Shown here: positions 34,103-43,535 of the stretch, piece after piece
How positions within the stretch are numbered: position 1 is the first letter of the stretch
Layout of the letters: each line of letters opens with the position of its first letter
NCBI GenBank assembly: GCA_037367355.1
Contig: CM074696.1
Coordinates: forward strand, 1,860,001 to 1,924,000
Direction of reading: 5' to 3'
Source: Neoscytalidium dimidiatum
Taxonomy: Eukaryota; Ascomycota; Dothideomycetes; Botryosphaeriales; Botryosphaeriaceae
Length of the DNA: 64,000 nucleotides
Position numbers and translations under genes: made by a program
Notes under the pieces: generated by a model
Database searches by the model: none
Seen by the model: the letters and a program-made list of their open reading frames with translations, nothing else
What the model was told of the DNA's origin: nothing

Positions 34103-35236
34103 ATGCTCACGCCGAAGATCACATTTGGACTCACCACAAGATCATTCGCGCCTGGTTCCTGTGACAACTGCTTTCGATCCAGTCCTCGATAGCTTTGTAT
34201 TAATACACACCACATCAGATCGACAGCCGAGGTTCGGCTTCGATACTTCATGCTGACTTCCAGCTTCCCCAAGCTCCGAAGACAGCTTTCACCTGATTCG
34301 TGCTTGAGTCTACTGCTTTTTGCGGCATTGCATGGTGTTTTTGGTGGGCTTACTCTTTCGGCCTCACGCTTTTGCGGAGGCTTCGGGTTTCAAAAACTTA
34401 TTACCCCTTTCACTTTTCCAACGACGTTTTAGAGGAAGCAACCCACAAGAGGCGGCGGATACTACCTGAGGGTTTGCTGGGCTAATTTGATACACACTGC
34501 TTTACTTTTCCTTGGGATGGAAATTGCGACGAGATTCTGGGATACGAGTCAGCGGCGAGGGTGGTGGTTTTGACGATGGATGACAGAGTTTCCTTCGAAG
34601 AGCCTGGTACGACTGCCTTTGCGATGTCATGGTTCTTCACCTTAGTCTTAGACACTAAGGGCTTCACATTAAAAGAACAAAAAAAAGAAAGTAGCTTCGT
34701 GGAGCGGCATGGGGGCCGCCTAGCCTAGGTAGATACGTAGTATCAATATAGTGTCCACGAGCAACACGCGTTTTCCTCAGATGAGCCGAGATGTGAATGA
34801 AATTTTACCTGCAGGGTCGAGGCTTGATGACCATGATGACCATGATATTGAAGGAACCGTAGGAACGGTAAGGCTGCGCGTTACTCAAGCCGCCCGCTCC
34901 GCTCCGCTCGCTAAAAAGCCCTCTCGCAGTCCTCTTCAAGTTCCGCTCGTATACGTACTTCGGGTTTTCGACAAGAATACGGCAAAATAGCCCCACGCTC
35001 GTTGACTTGAATAATGAACCTTGTCTCACATCCTGTTTTTTTTTTTTTTTTCCTTTTCATAGGAAGTTGAAGCAGTCGTCCGAACATCGACGACAGGCTC
35101 TCCGCCACACAACTACGTCCGGACGAGTGCTTCAACTCCACCCACAGGCTGTCTAATATCTTTTTTTTTCCATATACTTCCAACTTATCTCTTATGCGTC
35201 TCCAGTTTCCCTATCCATCTTCTAACCCAATCTCGT
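34103..35236. other. Convergent intergenic region (TBP / FAD oxidase)
   Basis: It contains the 3' ends of both genes, a T-run of about 17 bases at 35,036-35,052 and one copy of the 71-bp palindromic element (35,066-35,136). No open frame with support. Confidence 0.5.
35066..35136. repeat. 71-bp palindromic element, copy A
   Basis: The left arm GTTGAAGCAGTCGTCCGAAC (35,066-35,085) and the right arm GTCCGGACGAGTGCTTCAAC (35,117-35,136) are inverted repeats matching at 18 of 20 positions, with a 31-base spacer. The same arms occur at copies B and C with the same total length. Confidence 0.75.
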
Positions 35237-36854
35237 CTACAGCTTCGCCCCCACCCCCTTCGCATACTCCTCCTCCAACACCATGCCCCTCGGCCCGCCC
35301 CTGCTGCCGTCCCCCTCCCACTCCGCATCGTCCACCCGCTCCCGCGGCCACGCCCACTTCTCCCTGAACGCGTCCGCGCCCTGGCCCCGCAAGCACGCCA
35401 CGATCTCGTCCCCGATGACCGGCAGGAACTTGAACCCGTGCCCGCTGCCGCCCGTGGCGACGAACAGCGAGCCGTCGTAGTCCGGGTGGAAGGCGATCAG
35501 GAAGTCGCCGTCGCGCGTGTCGGCGTAGTAGCACAGGCGCGTGCCGCTGAAGGGCCGGTCCGCGATCGGGACGGGCGAGAAGGCGGCGTCGTGCGGGGCG
35601 GCGGCGGGCGGGTACAGGGCGTGCGCGAGGGCGCGCAGGGCGCGCGTGGCCTCGGCGGGGAGGTGCGGCGGGAGGGGCGGGGCGGTGAGGTGGGTGCGCG
35701 GGAGGGAGACGGTGATGGGCGGCGAGGTGGCGGCGGGGGCTTCCGGGTGCGGGATCGTGGTCGGGTTGGCGTAGCCGTGGCCGTGGCGCGCGAGCTTGAG
35801 GAGGTTCTGCGAGGGCGGGATGCAGAAGAGGCCGGTGCTGAGGTTGAGGACGGTCGGGGAGCCGCCCAGCGCCGCTTGCTCGCGGGCGGAGAGCGGGATG
35901 TAGGCGAGGGTTTGGCCGGTGGCCTTGACGATGCCGCGGAGGTCGAGGAGCGCGGGGGACCACGCGCCGGCGGCGACGATGGTCAGGTCCGCGGAGAGGG
36001 TGCTTCCGTTGGCGAGGTGCGCGCCGCGGACGCGCTTCTTCTTCTTCGTGGCGCCGTCGGAGGCGATGTCGAGACGGGTCACGGTCGCCGTGATGAAGCG
36101 CACCCGCTGGGTTGCCTGAACTTTGGTGTAGAGGTACCGCATGCATGCTTCCGCGTCCGCCCATCCGGACGTCCAGTTCACGTAGCCTTGCACCCCGTTC
36201 GTGCCGCCCGTGCCTGCGCAGCGCCGTACGTCGGCCTCGCTCTTGAGCTCTTCGATCTTGGGGCGTCCGTGGCCGCGCGAGGAGGCGAGCGTGCATTTTT
36301 CGTGGGTTGCGGTGGGTTCCAGGGCGACCACGTTCTTGTAGGATTCAGTCACGTATTCGGAGCCGCCGGCGTCTGCGGTCAGCGCGAGGCCGGTCTCAGT
36401 GTAGCGTCCGTCGGCACCCCATTCGGTCGTGCGCCAGAGCTCTTGCGCGGTGTAGGCGAGGGCGGAATAGGCGGGGTCGGCGTAGTCAGGGCGGATGATG
36501 CGCGAGGTGTCGATCTGCGAGGGTTTGGGAGGTTTCTCAGCTGAAGGTGGTTTTATTGAAGGTGCCGGTATTGTCGAAGCCGTGAGCAGTTGAAGCTGTT
36601 GTCCGGACGTGGGTGTGCGGGAAATGCCATGATAACTGAGTCCGGACGACTGCTTCGACTGCCCATGGGTAGTTGACTGGCTATCTGTTTTGCGAACCTA
36701 CGCTGGACGAGTCGCCGGATGGAAAGCTTTGGCGGTCGACGAGAGTGATCTTGGTGTTGGCGTAGTTGGGATCTTTAGCCAGCGAGTAGGCGGTTGTGAG
36801 GCCGAAGACGCCGGAGCCGATGATAAGGATGGAGGAGGGTGTTGGGTTGGCCAT
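35237..36854 (-). CDS. FAD-dependent amine oxidase of the sarcosine/fructosyl-amino-acid oxidase family, 476 aa, peroxisomal
   Basis: This is a flavoenzyme of the DAO superfamily that oxidises secondary amines (N-methyl, pipecolyl or fructosyl amino acids) and releases H2O2. Exon 1 is 36,854-36,702 (51 codons) with the Rossmann dinucleotide motif ILIIGSGVFGLTTAYSLA. A 187-nt intron (36,515-36,701, GTAGGT...GCAG) follows, then exon 2 is 36,514-35,237. After the junction comes IDTSRIIRPDYADP, typical of the family. The cysteine in GTRLCYYADTRDGDF fits the covalent flavin-attachment residue, and GGSGHGFKFLPVIG closes the FAD site. The C-terminus -AKL is a PTS1 peroxisomal signal. The intron is about three times the usual length here because it contains palindrome copy B. 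The exact substrate is unknown. Confidence 0.88.
36589..36659. repeat. 71-bp palindromic element, copy B, inside an intron
   Basis: The left arm GTTGAAGCTGTTGTCCGGAC (36,589-36,608) pairs with the right arm GTCCGGACGACTGCTTCGAC (36,640-36,659) at 17 of 20 positions. It lies wholly within intron 1 of the FAD oxidase gene. Total length equals that of copy A. Confidence 0.75.
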
Positions 36855-37254
36855 GACGTCTAGAATGAAAATAAAGAAATAAGAGATGAGACGAGATCTT
36901 TCTATTGAGCAAGAGGACCAAATCTGTACAGCGCTATATGTACGCACTGTAAGTATACGCCGACTGCACCGCCCGTGAGGAGAAGAGAAAGAACGGAAGA
37001 GCTACATTCAATGGCGTGAGATTCAGGCCGGCGGCCGAGGATCGATGGCCCACCTGGGGGACATTTTTTTTTTTCTTTGCGGAGAAGCGAGCGCGCGGGC
37101 GGCAATTGACGGCTCTCTCCCTCCTCCGCCTCTCCGACTCCGGCCCTTGGGGTGTGCGCGCTTCGGCATTTCCTAAACAGAAAAGCTACCAAAATCACAC
37201 ATACATCGACCGACAACATCAACCCCGCGACGAATTGCGCTTCCCATCCCCGCC
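36855..37254. promoter_or_regulatory. Bidirectional promoter region, 400 bp
   Basis: It lies between the divergent start codons of the FAD oxidase (36,854, minus) and the methyltransferase (37,255, plus). It has CT-rich leader-like sequence on the plus side and a short T-run at 37,066-37,076. No clear TATA box. Confidence 0.45.
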
Positions 37255-38352
37255 ATGGGCAGCAAACCAGCGCCCCCGCCGCCGCGCGGAGGCGCGCCGA
37301 AGCCCTCTGCGAAGCCTTCCTCCACCTCCAGACCCAAACCGCTCGCCTACGCCCCCCGCACCCGCGCCCCCCGCCTCCAGGCCGCCCATGCCGCCATCGA
37401 CGCAACCAACCCGCCTCCGCTGCTCCAGCGCAGCCGGCGCGTCGCCCTGGTCGGCGCGAGCCTCGCCGGCGCCGGCATCGCGTTCTACATCGCCAGCGCG
37501 GCGTATTCGGTGCTGCACCCGTACGAGCCGCCGCAGCCCGTGCCCGCCGACGTGTCGGACCGGTACGACGCGTACGCACCGCGCTTCGACGAGGACGTCG
37601 GCGCGACTGAGAAGGCGATCGGGGTGGATCGGCTGAGGAGGAAGCTGTGCGGGAAGGCGTACGGGGACGTGCTGGAGGTGAGCGCGGGGACGGGGCGGAA
37701 CCTGCGGTTCTACGATTGGGGGAGGGTGCGGAGGGTGGTGCTGCTGGATCAGAGCAAGCCTATGCTGGAGGTGGCGAGGGGGAAGTGGGAGGAGTTGCGG
37801 AGGGAGAGGGAGGAGGCGGGGAAGAGGATGGTTGGGATGAAGGAGAGGGTGGGCGAGGTCGAGTTTAGGGCGCAGAGCGCGTTAGAGCCGATTGAGGGAC
37901 CAGTGGGGGAAGAGGGCGGCAAATTTGATACGGTGGTGCAGACGATGGGGTTGTGCTCGACGCCGCAGCCGGAGGAGCTGCTGAGGCGGATGGGGGAGGT
38001 GGTGAAGACTGATGGGCGGATATTGCTGTTGGAGCACGGGAGGGCGTCGTATGACTGGTTGAATAACATTTTGGACAAGGCGGCTCCGGGACACGCGGAT
38101 AAGCACGGGTGTTGGTGGAATAAGGATATTGGTGCTATTGTGGAAAAGAGTGGGCTCGAGGTGGTCGAGATTAGCAGGCCATGGTACCATTTTGGCACGA
38201 CATGGTGGGTGGAGCTGCGGAAAAATGAAAAGGCTGAGGCGGAAGCGGCACAGCGGAGATCAGCAGAAGGCACGGCTACACAGCGGGACGGGACAGCTGA
38301 TGCCCCGCAAGTGAAAGGAAGTTGGTGGGGAGGCTGGCGGTCGTCATCATGA
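37255..38352 (+). CDS. OMS1-like membrane-anchored SAM-dependent methyltransferase, 365 aa
   Basis: Single exon from an ATG in strong context (CCGCCATGGG). The N-terminal ~60 residues are rich in Pro, Ala and Arg with few acids, as in mitochondrial presequences. One transmembrane segment lies at about 63-85 (VALVGASLAGAGIAFYIA). The class I methyltransferase fold follows: motif I VLEVSAGTGRNLRFY at 138-152, an acidic loop (VVLLDQSKPML), a post-motif block (FDTVVQTMGLCSTPQPEELL) and RILLLEHGRASYDWLN. The arrangement matches yeast Oms1, a mitochondrial inner-membrane protein found as a suppressor of oxa1 mutants. The substrate is not known. The C-terminus is a charged, low-complexity tail. Confidence 0.87.
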   Translation: MGSKPAPPPPRGGAPKPSAKPSSTSRPKPLAYAPRTRAPRLQAAHAAIDATNPPPLLQRSRRVALVGASLAGAGIAFYIASAAYSVLHPYEPPQPVPADVSDRYDAYAPRFDEDVGATEKAIGVDRLRRKLCGKAYGDVLEVSAGTGRNLRFYDWGRVRRVVLLDQSKPMLEVARGKWEELRREREEAGKRMVGMKERVGEVEFRAQSALEPIEGPVGEEGGKFDTVVQTMGLCSTPQPEELLRRMGEVVKTDGRILLLEHGRASYDWLNNILDKAAPGHADKHGCWWNKDIGAIVEKSGLEVVEISRPWYHFGTTWWVELRKNEKAEAEAAQRRSAEGTATQRDGTADAPQVKGSWWGGWRSSS

Positions 38353-38535
38353 TCGCGTTCGTGGTTTGATGCCATTCGCAATATTCCTCCACACAAGAGC
38401 CATGGGAACATCCATCGTATGTCCAGATTCCAGAGAAAATTAAGATACAACATCTAACAGCTGCTCCGCTTTTCTACAACTGACTGCACGAGGTTGATTC
38501 CAAGAATATTGCAAAGCAAGCGTAGCACATTAGTA

Positions 38536-38605
38536 GTTGAAGCAGTCGCCTGGACGCAAATGTTGGAAACTTTGGCACGATTTACTTCTGGACGATTACT
38601 GCGAC
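38536..38605. repeat. ~70-bp palindromic element, copy C
   Basis: The left arm GTTGAAGCAGTCGCCTGGAC (38,536-38,555) is near-consensus. The right arm (38,586-38,605) is weaker, pairing at about 14 of 20 positions. Length and spacing match copies A and B. Confidence 0.6.
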
Positions 38606-38855
38606 TCCTTCTGCGCACACGCTCCTTACTGTTACGATGACTCTGATCCCGATCTCGTACGGTTGCGGTGCTCTGCAGCCCAGCCCTGTCCTGGTACACG
38701 AAAACACGAGCAGGGATCCTGGTATGGACGATCGCCTTGGCACGGACAGAACACCTTAAAGTTTCGAGATTGCCTCCAGATTTACTGGATTAGATGCACA
38801 TGGCTAAGCGAGCAGATTCATGTGGTATCGCAGCGAACCAGTTCTGTTGCGGCGA

Positions 38856-38875
38856 ACTGAAGCAGTCGTCTGGAC
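38856..38875. repeat. Solo arm of the palindromic element, copy D
   Basis: ACTGAAGCAGTCGTCTGGAC matches the left-arm consensus at about 17 of 20 positions. No right arm is visible at the expected distance, so this is a truncated or decayed copy. Confidence 0.5.
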
Positions 38876-41800
38876 AGAGCTGTTATTCCACCTCTATGTG
38901 TACATACAAACAACCACTTTGACCATTGATATATGGCAGTGCCGGTCTACTCTCTTTTTAGCCGACGCTGTATAGGTGATCAGCATCAAAGTCGGAAAGG
39001 TAGTTCCGCGGTCTTATCCGTGAGCTTCCTCGATTGATTCGAGAAAGCTTCGGGAACGCGTCACCTTTCAATACACAATGTCGGCATCGTATCTCTGAGA
39101 CAGCTTGGGCGGGTATCGCGGCTCGACGCGATTGGAGGGCGTGGGAAGAAGAATGCCACAGGCTCGTGTCTCAAGACATGGCGTATGTGGGAAAGACGAT
39201 TGCTCAGTAATTCCTCCGATCGAAATGCGCATTATCGACGAGTCAGGATGACACAAGGAGAAGCAGAGGGAATGCTCTCGAGGAACTTTACTCGCATCAG
39301 CAGAGCGCCAAACGAGGACGCATGCAGGCAGCATCCCTGATCCAAATTATCCAGATTTGGTGCGAGCGGCTGGTTGCTCCAACCCTCTGCTCCTCGTGCT
39401 GCAGATTGACGAATGAGCGCGGTGGCAGCAGGCCTGGCGTCATCAACCCGGTCGAGCCACGAGCCGCGAGCCGCTGAGCAGCAGCAGCGGCGGCGGGCGG
39501 CGGCGGCGGCGGCAGTTTTTTGGGCCTGCCACTCAGGATGCGCGGCGCGCCGGAAGGATGACCTGGAGGCGTTGTTTGCGAACAAGCCTAAGGTCGCGGA
39601 GTAGCGGGAGGAAGGGGGAAGTGGACATGCTCCCGAGCTGGCGCCGTTAGTGAGCTGAACGCTTCTCTCCTAGTTCTCAACGGGCGAGAGTGATTGCCTA
39701 GAGTACGAGACAGTCGCAGGAAGTTCGGCGGGGCGTGGTGGCTACGTCGTTGGCTGGTACCCCTCCACCCCTCCACCCCTCCGTCCCCGCATTCTTGTTT
39801 CCATGGCCTGAGGATCTGAGAGTCGGGCCTATTCACGGCGGAAACAGAACGATAGGAGGGACGCGGAAGGGTTCGCGAGCATGAGAGTCGGGTGGAGGAG
39901 GAGGTGAGGGGGGGGTTCTCCGCATGCCAGCGCACAACCAGGCAAAGTTGCGGTGTTGACGCTCGCTCTTGTTACGGTTTTAGATAGTGGGATGACGGGG
40001 GACCAGAAGGCGGTCTGCGGCAGCAGTGCGTGCATGCATGCATGATGAGAGAGAGGGCCTGGCGGGCTGATCGACGGCAGCATCATCGGCCACCCAAGCT
40101 TCAGAGCTTCCAGGCCGCTTCTTCGAACGCGCCGGCCGTTGAAAGGCGTTAGCCTGGCCGGGAAAATGTGCGCGCGACGCACGCGGTTGTCTCCCTCATG
40201 CAGGTGTGCTCGTAGCGCGCTGAATCTACAGGCGAGGCACCGGGGAGGGCAGCGAAGATGCGGGAGGCCCGAGTCAGGGGAACATGCATTGTGGGCGCTG
40301 CGATTGGCCGGCGGGCGTGAATCTCTCTCTCCCCCGTCGCGCTTTCTTCGCCCGGCCGATGCGAGATGAGATTGTTGCTCTCGTGCGGTACCCGGCCAGC
40401 GGCCAGCGCCAGCCTCGCCCGGCCCTGACGTCGACGGCCACGGACGAGTGACGACAGGTGCCGGGCGTCGGCGGCGCGGGGCTCGTAGCGACCTTCAGAT
40501 GCGGTATGTATCAGAGCGGACGGGTCGCATGTTGATGAAAGCTGACCATGCCCGTCGCGGTCGCACTGCCCCCTGCCAGCGCCGCCGTCGAAATGCGAAA
40601 CGAGCATCGCTGCCCTTGCTCCACGCTGCAGACGCGCCGTCGCGCCGCCCTCAGCTCGCGGTTGAGTGCCGTGCCTGCACGGATTCACCGGTCCCAGAGG
40701 CTGAGGACGCCGGCAGCGCGCCGAGGGTTCACTCACATTCACACCCGTACCTGTGGCGGCAGTCTGGCCTGCTTCTGCTGGGCCGAGCATGCACGCTGCC
40801 GGCCACGCTACGAGACGGGCAAGACTGGCGGACCACTAGGATCGTACGCCGAACCGAGCTTCTCGCAGCCACTGAGCCAGCCCAGAATTGCCGTTAACCT
40901 TGCAGCCGCGACGATCTCATGTGTCTTTTCTCGGTCTTATTCGCGTGCACAGACAGGCGAAAGGAAAATTCAGATACACCACACAGCCGCCGGGCAATTT
41001 CGAGAGATCGGCCGAAGCCGGGTGGTGCTGCGCGAGACCGAGATCTTGCCGTGGCGGGCGGGCGTGCGATGATGATGATGATGATGAGGATGGTGCTGAT
41101 GGCGACGAGAATGCCGGGCAAGGAAGCTGGTGCTGGTCGCGTGCAAGGGCAGGCTGCCCAGAGAGATCAGCGCAGCTCAGCGTCATTGCGAGCTGGCCGG
41201 CGGCTGGCTGGCGCGCGCGCAACAAAGCTTGCAGTCGGTCGCCGCCGCCGCGCTGCGTTGCTGTAGCCACGGGCGCATGCGTATGCGTTTTGACGGTGGA
41301 GGCGACTAAAAGGGTCTACACATCAGGTGGTGCTCGTCGGTAGAGCGGAAGACCCGGAGCATTCGAAGCTGAGTGCCCCTTGGAAAAATCCAGTGCGAAA
41401 AAAAATATTCTTGTCAGTGGGCTAAGCGGGAAACTGACGCAGGCGGGACTAATCCTTGCCGCCGGCCGGCTGGGGTGCCCCGTCCAGCATCGCGCTGGCG
41501 CCCCCCTTGGTAGCTCAAGCCTCTCCAGCGTCCCAGTCCTCCCATCCCATCACATTCAGCCATCTCTTCGACACACCCCAATTGCCATTGCTGCCTGGTC
41601 CAAGCCCAAGTCCAAGTCCTCTTCGCCGCTGCCTTTGCTGCTGCCTGTACTCTATCGACTGCATCACCATTTCCATCCTCGTTTGCCCGCAGCCTCGCCA
41701 AGCGCGCTGCTCCCTGTACCAATACACGCCTGTATTATTTGCCGCCGCCCTTGCGCAGCCTTTTCCGACGAAGCTCCTGGCCTGTTGGCAACTGCTTCTT

Positions 41801-42215
41801 CGATCGGCCTGCCTCACGCACTGACGCCGCGAGGACGACGACACGCGGGACACAGCTCACAAACGTCTCTGCCCGCATTCGCCGCAACATCAGCACCTCA
41901 GCACACCCGCTGCAGCCTGTCCCGCGACCCGCGCCCAAAGAGCCCGGCTTTGCGCTTCGCCTGTACTACGTCGCATGCGCCGTTGACCATTCAGGCAAGG
42001 AGCCGTGCCAGCACCGTCGTGCATTGTCTGCTGCATTCCACGCCCCTGGTCGCCACCCCATAGGCCAACTGCTTCCACCGCCTCTCCAGCGGCCTCCATT
42101 TTTCAGGAAGCCACAACAAACCCTGCCCGCCGCATCGCCATTGTTTGTCTCGCGGTCAACTTTGTCGCCGCCCTCAACTCTCACCCACCCCGCCGCATCG
42201 CACAACGCCGTCACC

Positions 42216-43535
42216 ATGCCTCCTTACAACACCCGAAGGAAGTCGCTTTCGCTACCCATGCTCGGCATCCAGCTCCCCAACAGCTCACGATCCTCGCACC
42301 GCTCACCGCCCTCGACCACGCCCGCCTCCGAGCAACCGCCGTCGAAGAAAATCAAGCGCTCCCACACGTCGAGCGCGTCACCCGCGCCTCTGAGCCCGCC
42401 CGCGACCGCTGCGCCCAAATTCCGCGACGATCGCCCCAAGAGCGCGGGCAGGCCCGCTGAGCACACTCCGCCGCCGTCGCCTGGCGCCGCGGGCGTCTCG
42501 AAAATCGACACCGAGGGTATCAACGATGACATCGTCGTCGCGGTGATAAAGCAGCTCGAGGAGACTGGCAACCGCCCGCACCTCCTCAAGGAGCTCGCCG
42601 CTGTGCTGTCCCCGCAGCTGCCCATCGTCGAGAGGTACGCATACGCGCCCAATTTCGGATCCCAACGTAAGACGTCTAACGAAGTTCACAGCTCTGCGAA
42701 CCCCTCCGCCATAATTTCGTCGCGTTTGACCGCCTATATCCGCCGGCCATGGACTGCTCTTTCGCCTTGCCCGGTAGGCAGAGAACTCGTCGGCACGCAC
42801 CCGAAGCGCATCTACTTCTTCCTCAACACGACGCCCCACCAGCCTATTCCTGAGCCGAACGAGACGTCGGCATCTGCAAACGTTCCATCGCGCATCATCT
42901 CGCCGTCCCTCTCCTCGGCCGCAGACGATTCGGAGGAGGAGGAGCGTGATAGGCGCGCGCGTTGCGCACTGTCGCCTTCGCCTGAGGTCGATCTCTCGTC
43001 TCCTGAGCTGGACGATGAGAGCGACACCACCACCTTCTCTGGCCGTAGCTCGCTCATGCGCGATTTGCCTCCCAGCAATATGGCGCATAACCGTCGGGCC
43101 GCCAGCCCGCCTCTCGAGAGAGATGAGCGGGAGTTCACCGCCACCGCCTCGTCGCTACAACAGCGTAGCCGCAGCCAGCAATCAGACAAGTCTGGCGCAT
43201 CAGATGCTCCTCCTTCGTCGAGTAACATTGACGAGGAGAGCGTCCGCCTCACGACCGAGCCTGAGAGCGAGGAGAGCGCTGCACTGCGCAACTCGGAAGC
43301 CGCAGCTCTTCTCTTTGGGCAGAGTGTCGAGAGTAATGCCTCGAGCACTGCCTCGTCGATGGACTTTGGCGTCAGCAGCCCTGTCTTCAAGCCGGTCGAC
43401 CAGGCGTCGAATTCGAAGACCGACGCCATGGAGGACGTTCGCGTTGTGAACGACGACAGCTGGGTCTGGTCCGACTGGAAGAACCCCGAGTCCATCGAGC
43501 TCGATGAGCTGGACGACCTCCTGGGCGACTACTGA
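42216..43535 (+). CDS. Gds1-type winged-helix protein, 420 aa, two exons
   Basis: The ATG at 42,216 (CACCATGCC) is chosen because the open frame upstream to 41,739 is CT-rich leader-like sequence. A 57-nt in-phase intron (42,635-42,691, GTACGC donor, TCTAACG branch, CACAG acceptor) would otherwise be translated. The protein has a serine/proline-rich basic N-terminus with a PSKKIKR patch. A winged-helix domain follows at about 95-180, including DIVVAVIKQLEETGNRPHLL, SRLTAYIRRPWTALSPC and GTHPKRIYFFLN. After it comes a long acidic, serine-rich tail ending in WVWSDWKNPESIELDELDDL. This matches fungal Gds1-family proteins; yeast GDS1 affects growth on glycerol and nitrogen-related expression. A nuclear regulator is likely. 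Confidence 0.82.
   Translation: MPPYNTRRKSLSLPMLGIQLPNSSRSSHRSPPSTTPASEQPPSKKIKRSHTSSASPAPLSPPATAAPKFRDDRPKSAGRPAEHTPPPSPGAAGVSKIDTEGINDDIVVAVIKQLEETGNRPHLLKELAAVLSPQLPIVERYAYAPNFGSQRKTSNEVHSSANPSAIISSRLTAYIRRPWTALSPCPVGRELVGTHPKRIYFFLNTTPHQPIPEPNETSASANVPSRIISPSLSSAADDSEEEERDRRARCALSPSPEVDLSSPELDDESDTTTFSGRSSLMRDLPPSNMAHNRRAASPPLERDEREFTATASSLQQRSRSQQSDKSGASDAPPSSSNIDEESVRLTTEPESEESAALRNSEAAALLFGQSVESNASSTASSMDFGVSSPVFKPVDQASNSKTDAMEDVRVVNDDSWVWSDWKNPESIELDELDDLLGDY

Larger units (their letters stand above)
38353..42215. other. Long intergenic region with palindromes and microsatellites
   Basis: About 3.9 kb without a supported gene. It holds palindrome copy C, a lone arm D, a (CGG/CAG)n tract at about 39,478-39,516 and (ATG)n at about 41,069-41,090. 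From 41,480 to 42,215 the plus strand is CT-rich and probably forms the promoter and long leader of the Gds1-type gene. Confidence 0.5.

Noticed and set aside
35211..36544. Long open frames on both strands over the FAD oxidase
   Set aside because: They are antisense or shifted frames kept open by high GC; only the called frame has flavin-binding motifs and a PTS1 end.
39478..39516. CAG/CGG triplet tract as part of a coding repeat
   Set aside because: No gene-like frame around it; treated as a microsatellite.
41739..42215. N-terminal extension of the Gds1-type protein
   Set aside because: The frame is open, but its sequence is CT-rich leader DNA and the ATG at 42,216 has better context and begins the conserved protein.
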